Below, piece after piece: positions 1 through 6,326 of a DNA stretch of 8,966 nt (its first letter is position 1; each line of letters starts with the position of its first letter). Both the position numbers and the translations under genes were made by a program. This DNA is from an uncultured bacterium (GTDB lineage: Bacteria > Actinomycetota > Coriobacteriia > Coriobacteriales > Coriobacteriaceae). The notes below the pieces were generated by a model. The model saw only the letters and a program-made list of their open reading frames with translations, searched no databases and was not told the origin of the DNA. The stretch covers positions 1 to 8,966 of the forward strand of contig CAJMNP010000030.1 in NCBI GenBank assembly GCA_905214895.1, written 5' to 3'.

Positions 1-324
1 GGCCCTCGCCACGATCCTGGCGCAGGTGCGCGCGGGCACGCCGGTCTCGGCGGACAGGGCGAGCGGGCCCAGCAGGAGCGAGGACCGGGCCTCGCGGACC
101 AGGGCCTCGACCTCGGGCGGCGTGAGCCTCGCGAGCCTGCGGGGCCTGCTCGGGCGGTCCCCCATCGGCTCCCCGGCCCGGGCGCGCGTGACCCACTTGC
201 TGGCGGTCTGCCTGCTCACGCCCATCTGCCGGGCCACCTCGCCGACCGCCTCGCCGGCCTCGATGCGCTCGACCAGCCGCTGACGGCCCCAGGGTGTGAG
301 GCGTGCGTTAGGATGTTGTGACAT
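1..324 (-). CDS. IS481-family transposase, N-terminal part (runs off the window)
   Basis: The first 108 codons are open and continue past the left edge. The protein begins MSQHPNARLTPWGRQRLVER and contains a helix-turn-helix at about residues 22-45 (GEVARQMGVSRQTASKWVTR). A basic, Pro/Arg-rich linker follows (GDRPSRPRRL), then a second helical DNA-binding segment at about 66-108 (LTPPEVEALV to ARIVARA). This order of HTH, 'RPSRP' linker and second HTH is typical of IS481/IS3-like transposases, before the DDE integrase core. The DDE core itself is outside the window, so intactness cannot be judged. The start is the ATG at 324, preceded on the minus strand by AGAGGGG about 8 nt upstream. No stop or frameshift is seen in the visible part. 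The alternative is another IS3-group HTH protein. Confidence 0.75.
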   Translation of the reverse strand, partial: MSQHPNARLTPWGRQRLVERIEAGEAVGEVARQMGVSRQTASKWVTRARAGEPMGDRPSRPRRLARLTPPEVEALVREARSSLLLGPLALSAETGVPARTCARIVARA

Positions 325-409
325 GGGAGGGCCCCTCTCTTCGCTGCAGACCTAGACAATCCACAGCTTCGCGGAGCCCTCCCTACTTGTCACTAGTCAG
401 ACGTAAACA
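1..409 (-). mobile_element. IS481-family insertion sequence, one end only
   Basis: This is the 5' side of an insertion sequence whose transposase is described separately; the rest lies beyond the left edge. The outer end is not certain. I place it near 409 because the minus strand there starts with TGTTTACGTCTGACTAG, and IS481 ends commonly begin with TG(T). The 85 bp between this point and the transposase start would hold the terminal inverted repeat and promoter. Only one end is visible, so the inverted repeat and target duplication cannot be verified. The element sits about 30 bp past the stop codon of the amidohydrolase. Confidence 0.55.
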
Positions 410-427
410 ACCTGTTGGCACTAAACA

Positions 428-450
428 GCTAGGCGCCAGCCGCTAGGCGC
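428..450. repeat. 9-bp direct repeat at the 3' end of the amidohydrolase gene
   Basis: GCTAGGCGC occurs at 428-436 and again at 442-450, a 14-bp period. The second copy contains the stop codon of the amidohydrolase. It may be a small slippage duplication. No T-tract follows, so it is not a convincing terminator. Confidence 0.5.
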
Positions 451-1687
451 TCGCCTGGTCGCCGAGCCAGCCCAGGGCCACGGCGGCGTAGGCGGTGGCA
501 GCGAGCGGCAGTGCCTCGTCGGCAAAGCGAACGCCGGGGTTGTGCTGCGGAAGCCCCTGTTCCACGTCCGTGGGCTGGGCGCCGATCATGAAGTATGCGG
601 AGGGCACGCGCTCAGACACGAGCGAGAAGTCCTCGGACGCCATGTTGTGCATGCCGCCCACCTGCGGGGCATCGGGCAGCGCCGCGGCAACGTAGCCCTC
701 GCACGCCTCCACCATGGCCTCGTCGAGCACCAGCGGCGGCACGTCGTTGATGACCTCGATCTGGGCATCGCAGCGATACGTGGCCGCCACGCCCCGGACC
801 AGCTCGCCGATGCGCTCCACCAGCTCGCGCATGAGCGCGGGCTCGAACACGCGCATGGTGCCCGCGAGCACGCAGGTGTCGGGGATGACATTGGCGGCGG
901 CGCCCGCCTGGAAGGAGCCGATGGTGAGCGCGACCTCCTTCATGGCGCTCACCTCGCGCGCGATGAGCTCCTGCAGCGCCAGGTGCACGTGCACGCCCGC
1001 GGTGATGGGATCGACGCCCGTCTCGGGGGCGGATCCGTGGCAGCCCTTGCCCGTGAGCACGATGCGGAAGCCGTAGACGCCCGAAAGCACCGAGATGCCG
1101 TGGGCGACGACCCCGAGTGGCATGGCGGCGATCACGTGCGAAGCGTAGGCCACGTCCACCTTCGGGGCCTCGAGCAGGCCGTCCTCGATGGCGGCGCGGG
1201 CACCGAGGAAGGTCTCCTCACCCGGCTGGAACACGAGCTTGACGGTACCGAGCTTTGCAATCTCGGCCTCGCGGGCCTTGAGCAGGCGAGCGGCACCCAG
1301 CAGCGAGGTGGCGTGCAGGTCGTGCCCGCAGGCGTGCATGCGCCCGCAGGTGGCGGCGAAGGGCTCGCCGGACTCCTCGGCAACGGGCAGGGCGTCCATG
1401 TCCGCGCGAAGCAGGATGGTGGGACCGGCCTCCTCATCCGTAGCCGTGCCGTCGCCCGCGGCAGCCGCTTGCGCGCCGCGGCCGATGAGCGCGATCACGC
1501 AGGAGCCGTCCACCGCCGTGCGGAAGGGAATCCCCAGCTCCTGCAGGTGCTGCCGCACAAAAGCGCTCGTCTGCGGCAGGCTGAGTGAAAGCTCGGGAAT
1601 CCGGTGCAGCTCATGGCGCCAGTCCGCCAGCTCGTCGGAGAAGGCCTGGGCCTCTCCCGCCAGGTCCACAATTCGTAGATCGGTCAC
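443..1687 (-). CDS. M20D-family amidohydrolase (hippurate/IAA-amino-acid hydrolase-like)
   Basis: This is a predicted cytosolic metal-dependent hydrolase that cleaves an amide bond of an N-acylated amino acid or aminoacylated small molecule; the substrate cannot be read from sequence. Motifs, numbered from the GTG start (414 aa): WRHELHRIPELS at 23-34; LLRADMDALPV at 92-102; HACGHD at 118-123, giving the C120 and H122 metal ligands; QPGEE at 154-158, with the catalytic and metal Glu; SHV at 183-185; GCHGSAPETGVDP at 215-227 in the dimerisation (lid) domain; and MASEDF plus QHNPGVRFADE at 349-391. All expected M20D residues are present and the length is normal. I chose the GTG at 1687 over the longer ATG at 1765 because a purine-rich AGGATGGGGGA precedes it and homology begins shortly after. 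Residues 71-88 are an Ala/Gly/Asp-rich insert that may be a loop. There is no signal peptide. It appears monocistronic, with an IS481 end just downstream. Confidence 0.9.
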   Translation of the reverse strand: MTDLRIVDLAGEAQAFSDELADWRHELHRIPELSLSLPQTSAFVRQHLQELGIPFRTAVDGSCVIALIGRGAQAAAAGDGTATDEEAGPTILLRADMDALPVAEESGEPFAATCGRMHACGHDLHATSLLGAARLLKAREAEIAKLGTVKLVFQPGEETFLGARAAIEDGLLEAPKVDVAYASHVIAAMPLGVVAHGISVLSGVYGFRIVLTGKGCHGSAPETGVDPITAGVHVHLALQELIAREVSAMKEVALTIGSFQAGAAANVIPDTCVLAGTMRVFEPALMRELVERIGELVRGVAATYRCDAQIEVINDVPPLVLDEAMVEACEGYVAAALPDAPQVGGMHNMASEDFSLVSERVPSAYFMIGAQPTDVEQGLPQHNPGVRFADEALPLAATAYAAVALGWLGDQASA

Positions 1688-1790
1688 ATGTCCCCCATCC
1701 TCGAGATGCAATATATCGACTGTAAGCGCTTTGTTGCACTGCGGTGCGTGCGCGGGACAACGCAACCGGCTTTTTACAATCGACGAACGC

Positions 1791-1815
1791 GGGGGCTGCT
1801 ACGGGGTAGCCCCCC
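1791..1815. other. GC-rich hairpin between the amidohydrolase and DUF4179 genes
   Basis: GGGGGCT at 1791-1797 pairs with AGCCCCC at 1808-1814. A nested alternative pairs GCTAC with GTAGC. No T-run follows in either direction. It lies 12 nt from the stronger hairpin at 1827-1867, which suggests a double terminator or a remnant in the amidohydrolase upstream region. Confidence 0.4.
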
Positions 1816-1826
1816 GCACAGAGAAA

Positions 1827-1867
1827 CCCCCAATCCCAAACGCGTCGGTTCCGTTTGGGATTGGGGG
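1827..1867 (-). terminator. Strong intrinsic hairpin downstream of the DUF4179 gene
   Basis: CCCCCAATCCCAAACG at 1827-1842 is perfectly complementary to 1852-1867, giving a 16-bp stem with a 9-nt loop. On the minus strand the stem is followed by TTTCTC, a short T-tract. It starts 45 nt after the stop of the DUF4179 gene, so it most likely ends the ECF operon and shields the amidohydrolase from read-through. Confidence 0.8.
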
Positions 1868-1911
1868 GCGTTGCGATTCAGCCGCGGGGATGGCCCCTCG
1901 GGATCGAGCGA

Positions 1912-3255
1912 CTACTTTGCCATGAGCTCCGTGCCGTTGACAGTCACGCTCGCCACCTGGTCCACGTCGATGATCTGGTCGAAGAAGAAGCCGCGCTTGA
2001 TAATCTCCCTGCCGCCGACTTCGTCCCTGTTCATGGAGCTGCTCGCGTTCGACACCTCGATCTTGCTGCCGTCCTTCATCGTGAAGACATAGTCCTGGTT
2101 ACAGAAACTCTCCAGCGCGCCTTGCCGTTCTTCGGTCTCCTGACCGCTTTCCGCGTTCCCGGAATCCTCAAGCAAGCCATTTACCGAGTACTCGATGGTG
2201 AACGCCACGGGGCTGATCGTCGCCTTATCGATGGTGGCATCCATGCCGCCCTGCTTGATCTTGGTTCCCTCGCCGATGGACACGCCCGCATCCTCGTAGT
2301 TCACCTTAAAATCGAGCTTCCACTCACCCTTGGCGAGCAGCTTGCCGGCATTCGCCGCGTTCGCGCTCTGGTCGCCCGAGGTGGCATCGCCCGCGCTCAC
2401 GCCCTCGTCGGCGCTGTACACCTTAAGGTCGCGTAGATCCACGTGGATGGTCTTGCCAATGAGCGATTCGCCGCCATCGACGTCGACGTTCCACTCCTCA
2501 ACGTACTGCACCTTGTTGTCGGTGGGATCGGCATCGTAGAAGTACGCACCGCCAGCCATTCCGCGGGTGCCGTCGATGAAGCTGCCGGGGGATTCGAAGC
2601 CCATGCTGGCGGCACTGTAATTGCCGCCGGAGAAATCGAAGGGCTTGCCGTCATCGCGCGAGATCGTGTAGACGATCTTTACGTTGGCGGCATCGCCGAT
2701 GATGGCGTCCGCGGTGACGGTCACGCCGTTCGAGGTTGCGGAAGCGCCCGCGGGACGGCCGACCTTGTCGACGATCTTGGTGTCCGCCACGCTGCCGCCG
2801 AACAGGTCTTGGACGACCTGCGAAAGCGGAACCGAGATGACGCCCGAGGCGATCGCCATGCCGCCGCCACCGAGCAGGAGCGCCGCCACCAGACCGGCCG
2901 CCACGGCCCAGCGGGTGCGGGGGCGGCGCGTGCTACGGCGTTGACGGCGCGGCGCGACGGACTGGGACCCCGTTACCGCCATGGCGGGAGCAGCGTTCGC
3001 CGCCACTCGTGCCGGCATCTCGAGCACCTGCGGCGGCACATGGAGGGGCGCCTCTGCATCCTTCGCCGCTGCAGCTTCCTCGGCTGCCCGCGCCGCGGCC
3101 TTCGCTACAACCGCTTGGCGCAACTTGCCCTTGAGACGCGCCTTGGCGTCGTCGGAGAGGCCGGCCCCGGAGAGCTCGCCCTGGTACGCGGCGAGGAACT
3201 CCCGCTCAAAGGCGTTGAACTCGTGCTGGTTCCCGTTCATCTTCTGCTCGCTCAT
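1912..3255 (-). CDS. DUF4179 single-pass membrane protein, probable anti-sigma/sensor partner of the ECF sigma factor
   Basis: The 447-aa protein has three parts. Residues 1-115 are cytosolic, with an acidic/helical start (FEREFLAAYQGELSG), an Ala-rich helical stretch (about 47-70) and a very basic segment just before the membrane (RRQRRSTRRPRTR, 103-115). A single hydrophobic segment follows (about 116-140, WAVAAGLVAALLL). The extracellular region of about 300 residues opens with the DUF4179 pattern (GVTVTADAIIGDAANVKIVY, 177-196) and is beta-rich, polar and Asp/Gly-rich. The basic-in, acidic-out layout gives an N-in topology. The start is the ATG at 3255, which overlaps the sigma-factor stop as ATGA, implying translational coupling. 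In many Gram-positives DUF4179 proteins are encoded directly after an ECF sigma factor and behave as membrane anti-sigma or sensor proteins; that role is inferred here, not shown. The reading frame stays open about 100 codons upstream, but only as an overlap of the sigma gene. Confidence 0.85.
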   Translation of the reverse strand: MSEQKMNGNQHEFNAFEREFLAAYQGELSGAGLSDDAKARLKGKLRQAVVAKAAARAAEEAAAAKDAEAPLHVPPQVLEMPARVAANAAPAMAVTGSQSVAPRRQRRSTRRPRTRWAVAAGLVAALLLGGGGMAIASGVISVPLSQVVQDLFGGSVADTKIVDKVGRPAGASATSNGVTVTADAIIGDAANVKIVYTISRDDGKPFDFSGGNYSAASMGFESPGSFIDGTRGMAGGAYFYDADPTDNKVQYVEEWNVDVDGGESLIGKTIHVDLRDLKVYSADEGVSAGDATSGDQSANAANAGKLLAKGEWKLDFKVNYEDAGVSIGEGTKIKQGGMDATIDKATISPVAFTIEYSVNGLLEDSGNAESGQETEERQGALESFCNQDYVFTMKDGSKIEVSNASSSMNRDEVGGREIIKRGFFFDQIIDVDQVASVTVNGTELMAK

Positions 3256-3881
3256 CGTGCGTCTCCTTTCAGCATCTCGCGCAGCGTCTTGCGGCCGCGG
3301 CTCAAACGGGCGTTCACGGCAACCTCGCTCGCTCCGGTGATGGTGGAGATCTCGCGCGCCGAATAGCCCTCGTAGTAGTACAGGTAGATGGTCTCGCGAT
3401 AGAGTGCCGGCAAGGCGTTCACCGCGGCGAGCACGGGCGAGTCGCTGCCCGCGATTTCCGCTTCGGGACCCTCGGTCGTAAGCGTCTCGAGCACCGCCGT
3501 CTCCTGCACGCCGGCCTCGTCGTCCAACGTCACCGTGCGCTGCCGGTACGCGCTCTTGAGCACGTCCTTGCACGCGTTGATGGTGGCGCGGATGATCCAG
3601 GCCTTCTCGTGCTCCGCGCTGGTGAACCGGCGGGTGCCGCTGCCCATGAGGTCGAACAGCTTGAGAAAGACCGTCTGGCAGATGTCCTCCGCGTCCGCGC
3701 GCGAGCCCAGGTAGGTGTAGCTCACGCGGGTGATGAGGTCCGCATAGGCCTCGACCAAGCGGTCGATCTCGGACTCGATGAACGCCGGCGTCGCGGGTGC
3801 CGTTCGCTCGCTCCCGGCGGGTGCCGCCGTATCGTCCACGCCCCTCACCCCCTCGTACTTACGCGCCGTTGCATACTGCAT
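3252..3881 (-). CDS. RNA polymerase sigma factor, sigma-70 ECF subfamily
   Basis: This is a 209-aa alternative sigma factor that would direct RNA polymerase to a stress or envelope regulon. Residues 1-35 are a variable, low-complexity extension. Region 2 spans about 38-110 and includes the core-binding and -10 recognition signature DAEDICQTVFLKLFD (63-77) and the helix KAWIIRATINACKDVLKSAYR. A linker rich in acidic residues follows (about 118-147). Region 4 spans about 148-201, with LPALYRETIYLYYYEGYSA leading into the -35-binding helix-turn-helix EISTITGASEVAVNARLSRG. The length is normal for a two-domain ECF factor and both domains are complete. The start is the ATG at 3881, with GCGAGG about 5 nt upstream. 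It is the first gene of a two-gene unit ended by the hairpin at 1827-1867. Autoregulation is usual in such pairs, but I could not identify a convincing promoter. Confidence 0.93.
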   Translation of the reverse strand: MQYATARKYEGVRGVDDTAAPAGSERTAPATPAFIESEIDRLVEAYADLITRVSYTYLGSRADAEDICQTVFLKLFDLMGSGTRRFTSAEHEKAWIIRATINACKDVLKSAYRQRTVTLDDEAGVQETAVLETLTTEGPEAEIAGSDSPVLAAVNALPALYRETIYLYYYEGYSAREISTITGASEVAVNARLSRGRKTLREMLKGDAR

Positions 3882-3905
3882 GGTAGCCTCGCTCTCGGTT
3901 GGATT

Positions 3906-3926
3906 GGAGAGGGCTCGTCCCTCTCC
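3906..3926. other. Hairpin in the 5' leader of the sigma-factor gene
   Basis: GGAGAGGG at 3906-3913 pairs with CCCTCTCC at 3919-3926, an 8-bp perfect stem with a 5-nt loop, 25 nt upstream of the sigma start codon. There is no T-run, so it is not a plain terminator. It could shape the leader mRNA or be a protein-binding site. No function is claimed. Confidence 0.4.
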
Positions 3927-4010
3927 CCCTTCACCTTCAACACGAGCGAGTCGCTCAGAACCTGACGAGATTGACGGTTTTTCTCGAGCGAGCGTACCGG
4001 AGCGGCGCTG

Positions 4011-4317
4011 ACTAACCGTCTATCCAACCACGCAGAAGTGGTGTCCGCGCCGCATGCTATGCTGCGAACCAGCAGAAGGGCGTTTACATAAGCCCTCAAC
4101 GTTTCGGAAGGCGTGGAGGCTCTTCTCCAGCGGCGCACTGGAGCATTGCTAAGAGCCGTCCGCAAGATGGAGAGGGCGCCCTGGCAATATCGAAGGCCGC
4201 ATCTGAGATGCACTCGCCCAGACGTGGCAAGCCTGCTCCCCTACGCCTCGAACCGATCCGCGACGCGCACGACCGGGACCGCGCACAGCGGCGCGAGGGC
4301 GAACGTCAATATGAGTG
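4011..4317. other. Gene-poor stretch upstream of the sigma operon
   Basis: No reading frame here has a recognisable domain, a plausible ribosome binding site and consistent codon use. Several short overlapping frames on both strands are rich in Arg/Ser/Pro, as expected of non-coding GC-rich DNA. A small hairpin (ACCAC at 4027-4031 with GTGGT at 4038-4042) is the only structure noticed. The sigma-operon promoter may lie in or near this stretch, or it may be decayed coding sequence. Confidence 0.5.
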
Positions 4318-4326
4318 TAGGCGGCT

Positions 4327-4406
4327 GTCCCCGAGTGCCGGCAGAAAAGGAACGTCCCTAAGTACCGAAAGAGTGTCCCTTTTGACTAGTCGATAAAGAA
4401 CGTCCC
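4327..4406. repeat. REP-like cluster: four GTCCC boxes bracketing two 8-bp palindromes
   Basis: GTCCC occurs at 4327, 4354, 4375 and 4402. The outer pairs have identical architecture: GTCCC, 4 nt, an 8-bp perfect palindrome, a 10-nt A-rich box, GTCCC. In the first unit the palindrome is TGCCGGCA (4336-4343) followed by GAAAAGGAAC. In the second it is GACTAGTC (4384-4391) followed by GATAAAGAAC. The period is 27 bp in both, with a 21-bp joining segment. This looks like an intergenic repetitive extragenic palindrome or a small mobile repeat. No REP-associated transposase is in the window. Confidence 0.7.
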
Positions 4407-4539
4407 CGATGACTAAAGACTGGGAGTTCGATGCGATTTCGTCCGCCTTTGCTCCGATGTCGCTTTCCGTTGCTTGCCGCAACGCCTCGTTGCGGGCAAC
4501 AATCGGGCCGGGGCCAAGCGAAGGGTCCGCCTGCCGCTT

Positions 4540-4698
4540 CTCTTTGCCGGCTTGGCAGAGCTGGGCGAGCGCGAGGCAGGCGGCGCCTATGCCGAGCAGG
4601 CAAAGGGCGGCAAGCGCCAGGTGCCGTGCCTGTTCATTGACGGCAAGCCGCTGTACGAGTCCAGCGACATCATCGCCTGGTTCGAGCAGAACGCATAA
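4540..4698 (+). pseudogene. Glutaredoxin/GST N-terminal-like protein, 3' remnant
   Basis: The last ~30 residues of this frame (GGKRQVPCLFIDGKPLYESS followed by DIIAWFEQNA) match the C-terminal half of the thioredoxin fold in glutaredoxins and GST N-terminal domains: the cis-Pro in VPCLFIDG, then the YESSDII motif. The expected first half, with its CPxC/CPFC redox motif and first beta-alpha-beta unit, is absent. The sequence in frame before about 4600 (LAELGEREAGGAYAEQ and further upstream) is not recognisable. There is no suitable start codon with a ribosome binding site near the domain edge. I therefore read it as a 5'-truncated pseudogene, probably cut during the rearrangement that brought in the REP-like repeats. 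A terminator hairpin still follows it. It could instead be a very short divergent protein starting at 4474, but this is less likely. Confidence 0.6.
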
Positions 4699-4756
4699 CA
4701 ACCCCCGCGCGCCAAGCGTCCATCCAATACGGCACCACTAACGCAGCAACGCACGC

Positions 4757-4789
4757 AAGGCGGCCCCGCTGTTCCAGCTGGGTCGCCTT
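4757..4789 (+). terminator. Intrinsic terminator after the glutaredoxin-like remnant
   Basis: AAGGCGGCCC at 4757-4766 pairs with GGGTCGCCTT at 4780-4789, a 10-bp stem with one G-T wobble and a 13-nt loop. ATTTGTTCGTT follows on the plus strand. It ends the plus-strand remnant. Because it lies 20 nt beyond the stop of the convergent ATPase gene it may also serve that gene, though the minus side lacks a T-run. Confidence 0.7.
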
Positions 4790-4808
4790 ATTTGTTCGTT
4801 ACGTCTCC

Positions 4809-6074
4809 CTATGCTCCTAAAGTATCGAAGGGAACAACTACAACGCCATCAGATCTCATACGAGCTATCCCACCGACGCCTACAATGACAGCCTTGACTG
4901 CCGGGGGCTTTTCTCCGCGCTCCGTCATCTTGCGTTCAAGCGCTAGAAGACTTGAAGCCGCTTGGTCTTCCTGCATGTAGCCGAGTTTCACCTCAAACGC
5001 ACCCCAGGCACCGTCTTTACGTTGGACAATCAGATCGACCTCGAGATTGGAGTCGTCCCGATAATGCATGACCTCGGCGCCCATGAGACGTGCATATACC
5101 AACATGTCATGCGTCACAAGCGATTCAAACATAAATCCGAGCGTCTTTAGGTCAGACACAAGGGCTTCCGGCGTCGCTCCCAACGCCGCCGCCGCCAATG
5201 ATGGATCAACAATGTGGTGCTTCTTTGCCGACCTGATTCGTACCGGCGATCTTAGCGCGGGATTCCATGCGGAAATATCATCAACGAAGAATACCCTCGT
5301 CAACGCATCGATATAGCTGGAAACCGTTGAGGTAGAGATCGGCGCCAGTCCAGCCATTCCGGTATCTGCCACCACCGTCCTCTTCGCCGCCAGCGTTGCC
5401 TCATTGCGAGCCAGCGCGCTGATGAGCCTCCGGACCATCTCTGGTTTGCGCGTCCGACCGTCTATCCGGCTCAAATCCTCGCTCGCCACGGCATCAATAT
5501 ACGATGACGCAATCATCATCGCTTGGCGATCCGTAAGCCTTGCGGCGACCGGCCATCCACCCCGGCACACCGCCGAAGCGATATCCAAAACTGTTCCCGA
5601 CGAAAGCCCTTCTGGTTTGGCTCCTTCAAACAATGCACGTAAAGAAATGACCCCGCTGCTTTTTCCAAGCTCGAGCTGCGTGAGCGTATCCATCCGCACG
5701 CGTCCAATTCTTCCCGCTCCGCTGTGCAATGGCTTATTTAGGTCGAGCGGCGTCGCAGAGCCGGTGAGGAGAAATTGACCAGCTTCACCCCGGGCTCTGT
5801 CACATTCGTAACGAACGGCATCCCATAGGGACGGCACTTCCTGCCATTCATCAATCAAACGCGGGCGCTCTCCCGCCAGCGCAGAAGTAACATCAAGCTC
5901 AGCAAGTCGCTTGTTCCGATATCCACCGGTTGGATCGGCAATATACAATTCCGATTTTGCCGCGCGCGCGGCAGACGTCGACTTTCCGCACCACTTTGGG
6001 CCTTCAACTAAAACGGCACCAAAGGTTTCCAAATTATCTCGCAGAAGCTTATCTGTCAGTCGTGCAATATACAT
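4809..6074 (-). CDS. AAA_14/DUF4143 ATPase with a PD-(D/E)xK-like C-terminal region
   Basis: This 421-aa protein is a P-loop ATPase of the widespread, functionally poorly defined AAA_14-DUF4143 type. The N-terminal ATPase (about 15-130) has Walker A GPKWCGKST (25-33), Walker B RLIDEWQEVP (72-81) and the following strand LLTGSATP (102-109). DUF4143 covers about 185-365. Near its end GFMFESLVTHDMLVYA (313-328), LEVDLIV (344-350) and GAFEVKLG (358-365) form the E...D...ExK pattern of restriction-endonuclease-like folds. Catalysis is not established for the family. There is no membrane segment. The start ATG at 6074 is well supported by AGGAGG at 6081-6086, spaced 6 nt. The gene stands alone, in opposite orientation to the glutaredoxin remnant. 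Its base composition is more AT-rich and its codon use less GC-biased than the flanking genes, suggesting transfer. Two exact 19-bp repeats precede it and may be its operator. All core motifs are present. Confidence 0.9.
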   Translation of the reverse strand: MYIARLTDKLLRDNLETFGAVLVEGPKWCGKSTSAARAAKSELYIADPTGGYRNKRLAELDVTSALAGERPRLIDEWQEVPSLWDAVRYECDRARGEAGQFLLTGSATPLDLNKPLHSGAGRIGRVRMDTLTQLELGKSSGVISLRALFEGAKPEGLSSGTVLDIASAVCRGGWPVAARLTDRQAMMIASSYIDAVASEDLSRIDGRTRKPEMVRRLISALARNEATLAAKRTVVADTGMAGLAPISTSTVSSYIDALTRVFFVDDISAWNPALRSPVRIRSAKKHHIVDPSLAAAALGATPEALVSDLKTLGFMFESLVTHDMLVYARLMGAEVMHYRDDSNLEVDLIVQRKDGAWGAFEVKLGYMQEDQAASSLLALERKMTERGEKPPAVKAVIVGVGGIARMRSDGVVVVPFDTLGA

Positions 6075-6101
6075 CCTGCGCCTCCTCTAGTTAATGTCAT
6101 T

Positions 6102-6143
6102 TTACGCGTTTTTCGAATGATTCGTTACGCGTTTTTCGAATGA
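6102..6143 (-). promoter_or_regulatory. Two exact 19-bp direct repeats in front of the ATPase gene
   Basis: TTACGCGTTTTTCGAATGA occurs at 6102-6120 and 6125-6143, a 23-bp period (about two helical turns), starting 28 bp upstream of the ATPase start codon. On the minus strand each copy reads TCATTCGAAAAACGCGTAA. Parts of the copies are also inverted-symmetric, with ATTCG and CGAAT flanking the upstream copy. Position, spacing and identity suggest paired binding sites for a regulator, possibly the ATPase itself, overlapping the promoter. No clear -35/-10 pair could be assigned. Confidence 0.65.
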
Positions 6144-6233
6144 CGACGCATGCCGCTTGATATGGAGAGGGTCGGCTTCCAATCTGAACCCGCTACAGCA
6201 GATCCCCCAACACCTCTCGCCAACGCCGCCGAA

Positions 6234-6247
6234 GACGCTCGAGCGTC
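6234..6247. repeat. 14-bp perfect palindrome
   Basis: GACGCTCGAGCGTC is its own reverse complement. It lies in the non-coding part of the fragment region, about 160 bp upstream of the ATPase start. It is a single copy with no recognised role. Confidence 0.4.
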
Positions 6248-6261
6248 CAAGCTGCGTTGAC

Positions 6262-6326
6262 GAGGCGCGTTGGAGAGCCCATCGGCGATGCCGGTGTTGT
6301 GCTGGATGTAGCCCTCGACGAGGAGG
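6262..6326 (-). pseudogene. Possible SnoaL/NTF2-like fragment
   Basis: The minus strand here reads LLVEGYIQHNTGIADG. It resembles the 'YIQHNP.IADG' signature of SnoaL-like (NTF2-fold) proteins, including the conserved His-Asn. Only about 20 residues are recognisable, and the frame continues into unrelated low-complexity sequence (SNAPRQRSLDARASSAALAR). It abuts the HsdS fragment on the opposite strand. The match is short, so the assignment is tentative. Confidence 0.3.

Noticed and set aside
542..1588. Long open frame on the plus strand (348 codons)
   Set aside because: It is antisense to the amidohydrolase, is His/Arg/Gly-rich with no domain, and arises from GC-rich codon bias; the minus-strand gene has all M20D motifs.
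2443..3366. 307-codon plus-strand frame opposite the sigma/DUF4179 genes
   Set aside because: Its composition is that of a shadow frame, without a recognisable domain or ribosome binding site.
3256..3573. In-frame 106-codon extension upstream of the DUF4179 protein
   Set aside because: It overlaps the sigma-factor gene in another frame, is Arg/Gly/Asp-rich and lacks homology features; the ATGA-coupled start at 3255 is far better supported.
4011..4317. Short frames on both strands upstream of the sigma gene (for example 4113-4361 and 3845-4213)
   Set aside because: No domain, biased toward Arg/Ser/Pro, no ribosome binding site, and mutually overlapping.
4306..4701. 131-codon minus-strand frame across the REP-like repeats and glutaredoxin remnant
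   Set aside because: A stretch (ARNEALRQATESDIGAKADE) looks protein-like, but the frame is antisense to the glutaredoxin motif, runs through the repeats and has no supported start. A decayed fragment at about 4420-4540 cannot be excluded.
6102..6143. CRISPR-like repeats
   Set aside because: Only two copies with a 4-bp gap, no spacers and no cas genes; better explained as paired regulatory sites.
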